Assembly: GCA_914767715.1 (NCBI GenBank)
Contig: OU612071.1
Location: 20,766,948-20,830,947 of the forward strand
DNA: 64,000 nt
From: Membranipora membranacea
Taxonomy: Eukaryota > Bryozoa > Gymnolaemata > Cheilostomatida > Membraniporidae
Direction of reading: 5' to 3'
The number at the start of each line of letters is the position of its first letter. Position 1 is the first letter of the stretch. Positions 13,401 through 25,455 of the stretch are shown here, piece by piece. A program made the translations under genes and the position numbers. Under the pieces are notes generated by a model. It saw nothing but the letters and a program-made list of their open reading frames with translations, had not been told where the DNA came from and ran no database searches.

Positions 13401-13799
13401 GACTGCCAGTACTTGTCCCTGAACTGCTTGCATGTGCTGGTCCTCCAATAATATCAGTGCTACTTTTTGTCCCCTCAGATACTTCACTCTTTTGTGTCGT
13501 TACTCCCGATTGGCCACCGTCTGTATTTCTCACAGTGTAAGTATACTACAACATATCAATAAGTGTTGATACTAAATATTGTATAAATACCTACAAGTAT
13601 AGAATTGTATTTCTTGAAACTTTTTTCACATATAAACTTAATTTCAATTTTTGCCTTTCAATGTTTTAATGCATGATTCAATTAAATAGATGTCTGGTGC
13701 ACAGTTAGACTGGGATTCAGTTCAATAATTTGAAATTATCTACTCAGGTTCGGTGACTTTTTTTGTTGTTTTTGTTGGACTGGGTAACATAGATCACCA
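10421..13799. repeat. Direct segmental duplication, copy 2
   Basis: Partner of 1-2531. Carries the second copies of the Ser/Gly-rich exon (13545-13398) and acidic exon (12708-12602). The counterpart of micro-exon 634-590 is deleted near 10,930. About 350 bp at 10,990-11,365 has no counterpart in copy 1, and 11640-12570 is a later insertion. Confidence 0.9.
11640..12570. mobile_element. 931-bp insertion, probable solo LTR
   Basis: Begins TGTATTGG and ends CCAATACA, so it has the TG...CA termini of an LTR. It is flanked by the 5-bp duplication GACCT (11635-11639 and 12571-12575). Duplication copy 1 has the uninterrupted site with one GACCT (near 1300). No retroelement coding sequence is inside, which fits a solo LTR left by recombination. 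A non-autonomous DNA element with short inverted repeats is the alternative. Confidence 0.7.
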
Positions 13800-16700
13800 A
13801 CAAAGTGGCAGTAGAAAATAAGCAATAGGTTTGACACTTGTCCGAAATAATTAATGAATGGCACAATTTTTGTCTGGCCAAAGCAAAGCTATATCTGGCC
13901 ATCAACTATAGTAATTACACCGATTCATTTCAGAACTTGTCAAATGTTAAGAAATGATAGATACTTATGACCTAGTTGGAGTGTTCAACTCATTAAATTG
14001 AAATATTTCAATGACCGCAATGACTCATTATCTACTCTGACTTCCGGTTTATGGCGAGGTGCTGTTACCTCTATGTTACCAAGGCCAACAACCAACATCT
14101 AACATGTGCAGACAACTTCATACAAACTGAAACCTATCAGCCAATCAACAAACCAAAACACAAGCACATGGGCCTATTTGGAAATGTACAATAGTGAATA
14201 GATAAAACCACAGACACAATATCCAACACATCCCATAAAACAGACAAGGCCCAATTGTTGGCCTGAATCTCTAGGCTAGTGCACAGTAAAAAGTTGAATG
14301 CTCACAATTTGAGATATTACATGCTCATCCATTCTACACTATAATATACAGGCTATGATGGACATACTATATTATATGTAGAATACAATAAATGCTGATG
14401 CAAAGGTCCAATGAAGAACCCAACTCTGATGGCACATTGTGATAACCATCATTCGAAGATTCAGGATATGCTGGAAAGATGGTTTAAATACAATCCGGCG
14501 ATGCTTCTGTGAGACACCCATACATTGCCACGTGCAATAATATGGAGGAATAGATTGGCTAATCAGCTGTCATGCTGAAGGAAGGGCATGAAAAATCTTA
14601 CCAAAATTGAACAATAATGAGAAGTTTATCTGCTCAAATGAGCAAAACGTTCCGATTTTAGTCTTTAGTAAATGGAATCACAATAATTAATGTTGCAAAA
14701 GAAATAGGGACTGAGAATTGGGTTGGCCCTTCAGGGAATTGAGGCAAATCTGTTTCAGAGTGATTTGAAATCAATCAGATTGCTTGAGTTGATGGTCGAC
14801 CAATTCAGGTCAATGTCTCATTTATTTGGAGTTGGAGTGGGACAAATCAAATTTCAAATCGAAAGAAGATTTAGTAGCACTATTTGTGATAACCTATATC
14901 TAGGAACGGTCTTTGTGAAACTGTTCTGAATAAATGCATGTGTATGTGTCTTTGCAAAAAATTAACATAGTTGAAAGAACATTTTAAACATAATAATTGA
15001 GCTCAATCAAAGTACTAAAACCCGTGCATAGAGGGGATATTTTATGGGTAGAAAGGGTTTTTTGTACTGCTCAAATTGAATTGAAGTACAAAGCTCTCAA
15101 GAGAGAATGACAGCAAAACATTGACGTGAACATAACCAATATGTTGAAACCTACTGAATGACAAATCTGAGTGATGATGTACTGTGAAAACGCATCCGGT
15201 TTACATGAATTACAGTGAACTGTAGTGGAATTACATGTTGTACTCGAGTTCACTCGAGTTGGTGAAAATGGTCAAAATTGCTCTACTCTGCTCGCTCTAC
15301 TCTAACCTCATTTATCTTTATATGTTAATGAGCAATAAAGAGGGGACAACCTTAGTGGTTGAGAAGAGTTGAGAAATAATTTAAATTTAAGTAAAGCTGA
15401 TGGTTTCAACTGTGTCCAAAGCCTATTCAAAATGCTGCACTGATTCTCTTAATTACACTGAGCCCTCCAATATGATACCAAATATAGGGAGGCGCAACTA
15501 TAGCTTTAAAGACCCAAATTTAATTATCTGGAGACCATCACAGTTTCTGTTTTGAAAACTGATCATTGCAACTATCTGGACATGGGCGGTTGTGCTTGGA
15601 AACGATTCATAAAGCCTGTGGCTAACAACCATTAGGGATTAAACTGTCGCCGGGTTGAAAATTTTGATGTCCTGATATTTGCCAATTGACTGAGATGTTT
15701 AATCAAATAAATATATAAATCAAATGCGCAGCCCTATGATAGGGAGTATCATGTCCATGTCAAAGATTTCCCCAGTTACAACGAATATAACTCATAGGTT
15801 GTTACCCATCAAAACTGAGTGAAATTCCCCCACAACCAGCCACCGCATCACTGTTTTTCTATACTTTTATTCAGTAAATGATCTTTTGCACAACATTATA
15901 GCGTCCTGTTATAACAGCTTACCTTCAACAAATCATTCCATTATTATTCGCATAACATGATAACATTTTTCTGCCAATCTACTTTTAATATATTTTTTTA
16001 TTTTTCGAGGGCTAATATTGCAAAGCAAATTTATAAATAAAAAAAAATACTCGACTTGCATGCAAATTAAATTCATCATCTCAATTTGACTTCCCTGCAA
16101 TAGTAATTAACAATCCAGAAAATTTCGTTTCCAAGCAATCAAATTAACCATTAATATAACTCACCTGCTGCTGATTGCTGACACTTCCATAACTCATGAA
16201 AACAACATTTATAAAAGTAGCGATGAAGAAGAAGACCATAATTGCCCAGATGAAAACTAGTATTATGTGAGTCGTAATCTACAATCAAAATTGGTAATCA
16301 TTATTTCGGTGGCAAAATGAGCATGATGCTACCCAAGGAAATTCTGTGTCACAAGTCTTCCTCTTGGTTTTGCTGTTTGCGCCTCACTTGTTTCAAATTC
16401 CCATCAACATGGAGCAATTGCGATGTATGTTCAACAGAGTTATTTTGTAGTTACTAACGACAGTAAACTGTGTATTGAGAAAGTTTTGAGTTTGGCTATG
16501 ATCTTGGCAGCCTAGGTTTTGAAATGATTTGAATTAAAAAAAATTCCTCTATACATTGACTAGTTTTCTATTAAAAAATAAACGTATCATATCTCAAGTA
16601 TGATGTGTTTACTGGAAACTATTATTAGTACAGAAACTAGATTGACCTCAACAGATACTTTTCTCAAGGTTACTTGTGTGAACAGGAACCTTACGCTTTC

Positions 16701-18572
16701 TCATCCTTGCCAGTAAAGGAGTGTTTTAGGACGTTTAATGCCATGGTTTTTTTTATAATTATTAGATATTGATGCAATGACTATGACCATGAAAAAAAAA
16801 GACTTTAACACACATTTAGATTCACCATCACAACCTATGATTAAATATGAGAAATTATGGTGCTCCACTAATGAATACTACGCAGAGAACTTCACAATGT
16901 TGTAGATAGGCTCAAGCCTTATTGTGTAAAAAGAAAATCATTACCAGCTAACTTGTAAATGAAATCATGTAACACCAGAAAAGTGTGATCTGCAGGAACC
17001 ATCAACGCATGCAAACAACAATTGTGACTTATACTTCGCAAGCTATATGCAACTATGTCCGAACTCTCTCGTATCATATGTTTCCTAATGTGCCAAGATA
17101 ACACCCTTGATCTTGTGCTTACCAATATTCAGGAATTTATGAATTCTACCAAGAAAATAAGTCTAGCAGCGCCTAATGTTGGAAATAGTGACCATAGCTC
17201 AATCACTCTCTCATCGCATGTTAAACCTTAAAGTGACAAATATCCAAATCCAAATCCTAATATTCACTGTGCTTTTGACAGTGAATCATAGCTACGATCA
17301 GTCATCTTGGCTTTGACATGGGAACCAGAGTCCTCAGATTGAAATTTTTTTTTTACGATTTCCTAGGTAATAAATTGAAATATGTGTTACTTGCCTCTTG
17401 TTTTTCTAAATTATCCAAAACCTTTGCCTCCCTCCGACTTGACTTTGTCTCTTTTTCCTGAAGAAGACCAACATTGAATGCAACATCTTAAACCAACTGT
17501 AATATAAACTTGTATATTTCCATATCAAATCTGGCAAGAACAACATTAAAGATTTTTCAAATTTCAATGATAACCTTGTCCAAAGAAAATCCTTAGCCTA
17601 CTAAATAAACAAAATGCAGAAGTTCATGCAACCATTTGATGTTATTTCTCAAAATTTTCACATACCGTATTGGCAGATGGCGTAGAGATTGTCCGCTTCT
17701 GAACATGTCCAGGGGCCTCCGTTTGTTTCTTCTTAGGAGGACCATGTTTCTGAACTGCATCCTGTAAATAAAAAGTAGCAAAAAGTAGCTAATAAATTTG
17801 ATTGGTAATGTTTCATTGTTGAAAACAGGATTATATTTATGAACCACATTTTATATTCAATTTTATAGTTGCGTCGTCCTTTGAATGCACCTAAGAAGGA
17901 TCTTCTGAGAGTTCATTTTAATCATCCAGTTGGTTTAGCCGATTTTGCAAACAGTGTGACTGGGCTTCTCCTTTTGGGAGAGCACGCAGGTGCAGCATAA
18001 ATCACAAGAGGGATCCCATTATGACGATCAAACTAATCATTATCAAGTCTATTAAATTTTGCAAATTATCTCAAAGAAATTTTGAAGAAAAACAGGTTTT
18101 AAAGATACAATTGACCATTGGACCTGTGTTTCCTTTTAGGTTGGCCATACTTTTCAGATTCGTTGTTTTGTTCATTTCACACTGCACAATCTGAAAGCTG
18201 GCTGTCATCTTGTTCACAAGTAGCAGTGTCAACGTCTGGCAAAGATATATTGCATTTCTGGTTTCAATGCCAAATCTCACCCTCAACTAATCTTCTTTTT
18301 GTCAGCTTGGACACCAATTAACAGTACTTTCAAATTGCCTTGAAACAAACATGTGTTTATCAAACAATGTGATACTGAGTTATTATTATCAATGGTCGTC
18401 TTCTCTCATATTTGGAAAATCACTGACACAGGTCTTCAATGGATCAGTTGCAAACCTTTAAAAATAATTTACTCACCTTTGCTTCCTCAGGATGCGGGAG
18501 CACTGAACGACCATCGCTGATACGAATTCTGTTATGAATTCTGTTGAGTAGATCAAGATAATATTTCACCAC
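12602..18572 (-). CDS. Probable upstream exons of the OTU gene, including a transmembrane exon
   Basis: Minus-strand exons, all joining in phase: 18572-18477 (32 aa, VVKYYLDLLNRIHNRIRISD onward), 17761-17666 (32 aa, basic and Pro-rich), 17457-17395 (21 aa, charged), 16278-16165 (38 aa), 13545-13398 and 12708-12602. The 16278-16165 exon is one hydrophobic helix (IILVFIWAIMVFFFIATFIN) followed by a Ser/Gln tail, so the product is probably membrane-anchored. The last two exons are near-identical copies of 2265-2118 and 1430-1324. The last exon ends in phase 0, which matches the micro-exons at 9325-9284 and 8921-8874 and then exon 7343-7282, so one gene of at least 629 codons is possible. It could equally be the tail of a tandem paralogue. 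I do not recognise the family. Confidence 0.5.
13800..16164. other. Intron or intergenic stretch without recognisable gene
   Basis: Between duplication copy 2 and the transmembrane exon. I see no splice-consistent exon and no clear repeat boundary; the short ORF at 14723-14929 resembles no family I know. Confidence 0.4.
16165..16278 (-). CDS. Single-pass transmembrane exon
   Basis: A 114-nt phase-0 exon with acceptor gattgtag and donor gtgagt. The 38 residues consist of a short polar lead (ITTH), about 24 hydrophobic residues rich in Ile, Val and Phe, and a SYGSVSNQQQ tail. Flanked upstream by charged exons and downstream by Ser/Gly-rich and acidic exons of the same phase and strand. Confidence 0.6.
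17028..17231 (+). pseudogene. LINE endonuclease remnant
   Basis: A 68-codon plus-strand reading frame contains NTLDLVLTNIQEF and then VGNSDHSSITLSSHV, ending at TAA. The LDLVLTN and SDH blocks are the C-terminal signature of the exonuclease-endonuclease-phosphatase domain of non-LTR retrotransposons. Upstream sequence is broken by stops and no reverse transcriptase is present. It lies antisense in an intron of the minus-strand gene. Confidence 0.7.
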
Positions 18573-18623
18573 CTGCCACCTGCCAATTTCAGAATATATA
18601 TAAGTTACAGTGGAGTTTTGTCA

Positions 18624-19041
18624 TGCAGACATAGCCACCTTTGATAGGTCATAATTCATTCTGTATTTATCCTAAAGACTGATTTCTAACTTTTCTGAAA
18701 TGTCAAATCTTCGAGCTATACACCATATTATTGTAATTTTTAGGCTATGAGTAATCCAGGTTTTTAAAATGAGTTTTATCATATAGATTTACATAGGGCT
18801 TAGGTCAATGCACGGACATTTTCTAATTTTGATGACCCGCCGTCTATCAATTGTCACATGTAAATCTATATGACAAAACTCATTTCAAAAACCTGGATTA
18901 CTCTAAGCCTATGAATCCTAGCAAAAAATGACAATAATATGGTGTATAGCTTGAAGCTTGGACATTCCAACAAAGTTGGAAATCAGTCTTTAGGATAAAT
19001 ACAGAATGAATTATGGCCCATCAAAGGTAGGGATGTCTGCA
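18624..19041. mobile_element. 418-bp foldback element
   Basis: Left arm 18624-18794 and right arm 18858-19041 are inverted copies of about 170-180 bp around a short spacer. Shared blocks include CATAATTCATTCTGTATTTA, GATTTACAT and the outer TGCAGACAT. No ORF spans it. Target duplication not resolved. RNA from either strand would form a long hairpin. Confidence 0.8.
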
Positions 19042-20156
19042 GGAAAAATGCCATTATAACATATAGAGATAATGAGTTTTTGGCATCCAGCTGTGCACAA
19101 TTTTCCCCCAGTGAATCAAAAACCGCAGGCACTGAAACTATTATTGAACTGTCCGCTCTGTATATCCTTACTCTGTGATTTGTTGAAACTGTTATTTTCA
19201 AACCAAGCTAATGCAGATCAAATCAGCATGTAAAACTAGATATGAAGCTTGGATGGGCTAGAAACTTTAAATTTCAGAAGACATAGCAACAACATGATTT
19301 GGCATGTCCTTTCAAAAGAATACAAGCTCATTCAGAGCAAGCTTCTCATAACATTAAGAATTTGTCAATGAATCTTCCATCAACACTGTATTGAGCTTTC
19401 ACGAAACATTTACTTGCAGGCTAATAGAATAATTTTGCATTGCTATCTGGTTTGTCTTGCACTCAAATCGTCACCGCTTGATAGTTTATTCACAATTTTA
19501 AAACAAAAGAAGGTGAAGAGTTCGACCCAAATTAGCACTTTCTATAAAAACATTCCTCATACCAACTCTATACAAGGTCGCTAGCTTCCAGCTGAAAGGT
19601 GATGCATTTTTTTAAATTCCAAAATATAATCCTATACAGGAGAAATCAGTTTAGTTTCGCTACATTGAACAAGTTGGTAGGTTAAATTCTGCCTCAACTT
19701 TTCAATTTATTCATCATTAACATTGTTTATAGGATAATGTTGGATTATTGTCTATTGTAACACTGGCCTTATGGTAAGTAAGTATGGTTGAGTATAGAAG
19801 GTGTCTCCTTTACTGCTTAGAATTGAATTTGAGTACTTACGGCTGTAAAACCACAGTGGTCGTGCTCGAGGCTGTAGATGGCGCCTTCTCTTGTCTGGTC
19901 AAGGACATTTTTTATGGTGAAGCTTATAGAAAGTTGTCATCTAACTGGAGACGAGAAGATAACTTTGATTAACGTTCGCAGACATTTGCATTCAGAATTC
20001 TCGACGCTTGCCATGAAAAGGGTGATTATCTGCTGAAGATAATTTCGTCCCATTCTCAGGAGGCGTTGGCAAATAACAGTTACATTTGAAAGTCTGTTGT
20101 TCAATCATCCAAGGCATTACATACCTCATGCAATAGTTTGTTTTGCAGCAGGCTGA

Positions 20157-20363
20157 GGGGTCTTTCAATTGCAAACTACCGAAAGTCATAATCTATTTGC
20201 TCCTAGCTGAATATGCAAGACCTACCAGAAGCCTCTTTCTCAAAGTGCTCAATGATTGTGGAACTATAATCATACATTCTGAAAGTTTGGTTTAAGAAGA
20301 ATTGTGGCCAAGCGGTAGTGATAATTTGATTCATACAGCACAGCTCCTCCTAATTGAAAGACT
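20157..20363. mobile_element. Harbinger-type MITE (207 bp)
   Basis: Left end GGGGTCTTTCAATTGC and right end, read on the other strand, GAGTCTTTCAATTAGG. Flanked by TGA on both sides, a 3-bp duplication as expected for Harbinger. The termini match those of the full Harbinger at 28012-34326 (GGGGTCTTTCAATTAG), which could have supplied the transposase. The interior is unrelated to the big element as far as I can see. Confidence 0.5.
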
Positions 20364-20369
20364 CTGAGA

Positions 20370-22340
20370 CCTTTCGTTTCGTTTCAAAAAGCTTACTTAC
20401 ATACTTTGTGTACTTTAGGTAAAGGAATCAAAATACCGCTTGGTGTATATGTCTCCCCCCACAGATGTCTGGTTGGCAATTTGTCTTATTGAGCTCGTTG
20501 GAAACTGATGTGGATGACTATATCTTGTTGAGGGTAGTCGATATCTGCAAAAGAGAAAGATATTGTGCTGTACTCTTTACCATTCATGTAAAAGTTCATT
20601 TTTCAAGTCTATGTAACAAAATATAATAAATTCAATAAAATAAATATCCAACGACATAGTCATGGACGCTATTTTAAGGCTGGAGTTATCGATGCTCTCT
20701 CCAGAACACTTCGCAGGTTTCCAATTGATGGGCATAATCCTCAACTAATAAACCATTCAGGGTGTAGGGATTGCCAGGCAGGTTTCCTTGTCAGCTTTCT
20801 TGAGAGTCTAGACAGGACACTAGTAAAAATCAGTTACAATGTACAAGCTCACACAAACCAAATGCTCCATGTACGGAGTCGAATCAGATGGTAGTCGTGT
20901 ATAGGGGTAAGTTGGATGGGAGATAAGCAACACTGAGAAGTGAATATTACGATCGCTTATAAACGCTGTCAATCCATCATTTTTTTGGCATGGGTAGATG
21001 GCGGAATTAGGAATCCTCTCTGAATGATAATGAATGATTTAGGAGTAGCGGGTTCAAGTTCCACTGAGTGACCATAGGTTTCCTCCAACAGTCTCTACCC
21101 TCGGATGAATCTATTTCATGCACAACTAGCCTGTTAACCTACAGCCTATAGTAAAACCCTGTATACAAAAAAATCGAACAAGTCAAAATACTATTCTCTC
21201 ATCATAGGTACTATCTTAACACCTGTGTCAGAAACTGGAACATGATGCTATTATATTATATAAGTTTGCTGTATTATGACAATATTCCAAGTTTGACAGA
21301 GGCTCATATCACAAACAGCTAAATTTGACATGCAGTTTAGTACCACAGAGTAAGGATATATCCTTACTTTGTGTTTGTACTTTTAGTCCCTGATATCATC
21401 ATTAATCATCATACCCTTCTTGCCTACTACAACAAGCCCAACAAGGGGCCCAACCAAATCGCCAACAATAAACGAAAGCATGACAACACAATACGATTCG
21501 ACCTAACTTAATAACCGACTGAAAAGCTTTTCACAGCCTATTGTCCGCCGTGCAGAGGCTATAACATGTCCACACTTGTCACAATAGTTTTTTAGGAGAG
21601 TTGCTTTGTTCTATATCCATTTGTTTGAACTGAACACATTTATACAAGCTAATCTTTAGAATTCAACCTTGCGCAAGTCTTACCTGATCCAGTGTGTTAG
21701 CACGCTTTACGATGATGATGAAACTGATGAAAATTTTTAACAGAGAAGCTTTCACCTTAACCTCACCTTGAAATAGACCTAGATAAACGAGGTATTATTG
21801 GCCAGCAGAAAGTGCTGTAGGCACAGGTGCCTAACCCTGACTTGACCTATATAGATGAGACCAGTAATGACTGGACAGTCACACTAGGGATTTACCAGCA
21901 GGTACATTTTCCTTATTTAAGTTATTTATAGGTACAATACCTCTATTTATCTCCCCATTGTGTTAAATATGAATCAATTGTCTTGCTAGCTCCAAAAGCC
22001 TGCTTCAAAACGTGATATTCACCATGAATAACCACTCAAAATGTAGCTCAAAACCTTTATTTTAATATATATCATTTCTGTCAAAATCTTACCATTGAAA
22101 ACTTTTTTACAGGCCTGCAAAGAGCACCAATCGAAATTTACCCCATTTTTACTGCACATTTCCATTGCCAACATGGACACCATCGAAGGCTACTATTAAT
22201 GCATTATGCTTTAGATTTTATATCATTTGATTTTTCGAATTACAATTCTTTACACATTTGAAAATATTTCCATAGTATTCTTCAACTCACCAATGAAATA
22301 GCTCGGCTTTTCCAGCTTGTGTTTGATCAAATTTGTAATT
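20370..22340. other. No gene recognised
   Basis: AT-rich sequence with scattered stops on both strands. One minus-strand stretch near 20460-20550 has a strong acceptor (ctcttttgcag) but no good donor. Confidence 0.4.
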
Positions 22341-22354
22341 TTTTTTTTTCTAGC

Positions 22355-22560
22355 AGTGGTTCAACAGGCCCATGATAGGTCAAATAGGGGTGTTGTACCA
22401 ATGGGTAATCCATGGATCTTTCAATTGAAAGGTCCCGTATTCGATTCCCGGCGGATCACGGTGGTGTCAGGAAGAGCATCAGACCTCAAATGCTCCTGTG
22501 CCCCATCAAAATCCAGTCAGTAGACCCGTACTGATACCGGAACCAAAAAAACCAAGTAAC
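22355..22560 (+). mobile_element. tRNA-derived SINE
   Basis: Contains a B-box-like segment (TATTCGATTCCCGGCGG) followed by a conserved SINE-body-like block (GGTGGTGTCAGGAAGAGCAT and further, with TCAAATGCTCCTGTGCCCC). The A box is weak. It sits about 100 bp from the transposon at 22660. Confidence 0.6.
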
Positions 22561-22949
22561 ATAAAGCTTTCTCACACGGTATCACAGGGTATCAAGACTA
22601 TAAATTGCCGTGAGTTAGCTACCCGACTTTGATGTGTTTCCCTAACTGAGGTTTATGGGCATAGACAAAACACACAACACTAGACTGGACACTGAGCATC
22701 AAAAAGTGTCCTCATTAAATACTGCGACGCAACGACATCTCACTGTGGTAGAAAAAGCAATGATGCATGTGTTTTTCGGAGTAATCTCCCTTTGAGGCAG
22801 ATAATTTCATAGATTTTATAGAATTTGATACAGAATAGCAGCAGCAATCTTCTGCAGCACAGGAAACAGCTTTATTGATATTCTGTCTAACTCATACCTT
22901 ATTTAGATTGAGAAAAAATAACATAGAAATACTAGTTAAACAGCAAATC

Positions 22950-23125
22950 ATACTTGCCAAGTAATCGAAACTGCACGTCATCACAATGCCCTGAGAGTGC
23001 GAAGTACCCGAGGGATCCACCTGGGGGTTTAAGGGCAGTGTGATCCCCCAACAGGCTCCGGGATAGAACCCGGCTGCTGATGCTCTGAGAGCGTTTCCAG
23101 CCACTAGGAAGGGCTAGAAACGCAT
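22950..23125 (-). repeat. 200-bp interspersed repeat, copy in left transposon arm
   Basis: Read on the minus strand it has the blocks CCTAGTGGCTGGAAACG, CCCGGAGCCTGTTGGGGGAT and CAAGTATGATTTGCTG. The same blocks occur at 25245-25455 (plus) and 35096-35305 (plus). Confidence 0.75.
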
Positions 23126-25244
23126 ATTTGATACCAATTAATTTCAGAGAAACATGAAACTATTTTGGATCTCAATACCAGTCACTCATCGACAAGTGCT
23201 TGGAAATTTACTAAAAACTGTAATAGGGCTGTTCTCTCTCAAATCTGGAGGAAATAGTGCATGAGAATAACTACAAAAAGTGGGAAGTGGGCAGAAATGG
23301 GTATAGAAATCTGGACGGTCCCACCTAAATAGGGAGACTTGGCAAGTATGTTAAACAGTGATTGTAAATATAATGCTGATACGTAGTACCCATTGGAGCC
23401 TAAATCATGGAACCTGATATTTTGAATATGTTGATGAAAGTACCTGCATGCTACACTATCTCATCTCGAAGGCCATTATAACATATAGCCATTTGCACTT
23501 GAAATCAAACCGAGCATCGTTGTTCTAGGTCTAAATTCGTTATTTTGTGATGGTTGCAAATCAGAGCATACCGAAGAATAAGAGTTTTAACAAGTGAAGT
23601 AAAGTGGGATGCACATTTAAATTTGCCATGAATGTTGCTAAGTAATACATTTGATAATGTACGAGTGACAACCATATTAGACAAATTTGGCGCTAGCCCT
23701 TCGGTACCACTAGTGTGTCGGACAGCCCTTTCTGCTGCATGGAATTTTTTATCTACAACTGAGTTAGTGAGTTGAAAACTCCTTGGTTTGAGGCCTCCCT
23801 ATTCTTGCGGCGGAATAGAGAGCAGTCCAACGCTGAGGGATCACTAGTTGCACTTGAAAAGTCTGCACCCTCAGAGCAGTTTAGTTTTAGGCCTCTAAGA
23901 ATGTATTCACCTAAGAAATTATGTATAATAAGAACTAATAATGGGCAGCCAGCCTGATACACTTAGGGATATCCATACAGGTATATACCAATCGTACAAA
24001 TTATAGTTTTATTGTTAACAAAGAGCATGTGGTGGTCTAGCCTGTTATCACAAGCTTTGTTATGGGGGTAGGGGGTTCAACAAGCTTATCAAGACAGTTG
24101 GGGGTCATTCAAACAGACTTCGCTAAATAAAACTGATGCATCAACTAATCCAGCACACAAGATAATTTTGTAACATTGTATGGTGAAAGATGGATTCCCA
24201 CAATGCAATTCTAGATTGGAATTTTTAAAGTGATCAGAAGAAAATCCTAAATCCTATTATAATACTGATGGGAATCAAACCACAATGCATTATGGGATAT
24301 CGCTGTAAAGTGGTTGTGACCCTGTTTTCAGCTGTTGTGGTAGGAAATGTAGAATTCATGGCTTATGATTATTACCTAATATATATTAAAGAATTTTAAC
24401 AGATCACATCTTTTTCAACAAAACCTGATAATAAACCCGTGAAACGATTTGAGCATAACATCGCGTAACAGGTGCAACAGTAACAGTGTGGTTGGTGTTG
24501 AAATGGTACAATAGCCCACCGAGCCCCTTATCGACCGCCTATGGCCAACCCAAACGCCGTTAAGAGCTGGCTGTACATAATAGCTGACAAATATCCCCTA
24601 TAATGGTGTGGAAATTTAAAGCCGTCAAAGTTTTAGTGGTCTATCCTAAATACCTTTACAAGATGTTATCCTAATCTAACCAAAGTTGCGGGGGGAGGGA
24701 ATTCAATTCCTTGTTTTGCCTCATACTTGATTTTTTAATTTCAATCGTTAGTCGTGATGATTGAGCAGAAATAATGACCACATACAGACTACACTCATCC
24801 CATCTAACATCGGGAAGGCTATTATACACCTTGCAATGCTTTGTGGGAAGATGAAATTCTTCCAACAATACAATGTAAAGAGCTTTGAGAGGGTTCGGAG
24901 AAAATCTTTAATGATATTATATACTGGCTGACCTGGCTTGGAAAATGAAGAAATCATACCAAATAATTTTTTTGAAGCATTAGTCAAACAATCCTTCAAA
25001 TCATTGTATTTAACAGCGTGTAACGTTGAATATACCTAAAAAACCGCTGCTCGGTTTGATTCCAAGTGCAAATAGCTATATGGTAACATGGCCTTCGAGA
25101 TGAGACAGTGTAGCGTGCAGGTACATTCATCTACATATTCAAAATGTTCAGTACCATGATTACTAATATTTCTATATCATTTATGCTCAATCAAAATAAG
25201 TGATGAGTTAGACAGAATATAGTCAAATATGTCAAATATGCGTT

Positions 25245-25455
25245 TTTAGCACTTCCTAGTGGCTTGAAACGATCTCAGAGCATCATCGGCCGGGTTCTAT
25301 CCCGGACCCTGTTGGGGGATCACACTGTCCTCAAACCCCCAGGAGGATCGCTCTGGTACTTCGCACCCTTGGATCATTGTGATGACATGCAGTATCGCTG
25401 TAAATTGAACTCTCCCACTTTTGAATTTAGATTACTTGACAAGTATGATATGCTG
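25245..25455 (+). repeat. 200-bp interspersed repeat, copy in right transposon arm
   Basis: Mirror partner of 22950-23125; contains TTCTATCCCGGACCCTG, a Pro-rich-looking CAAACCCCCAGG stretch, and ends ACTTGACAAGTATG. Confidence 0.75.

Noticed and set aside
20125-20278. Two small minus-strand exon candidates (FAIERPLSLLQNKLLHE and MYDYSSTIIEHFEKEAS) with good-looking splice sites
   Set aside because: Their phases do not join each other or exon 18572-18477, the intron between them would be about 50 bp, and one straddles and one lies inside the Harbinger-type MITE at 20157-20363.
20440-20550. Minus-strand exon candidate with a strong polypyrimidine acceptor
   Set aside because: Only one frame stays open, and no convincing donor precedes its stop; no in-phase partner was found.
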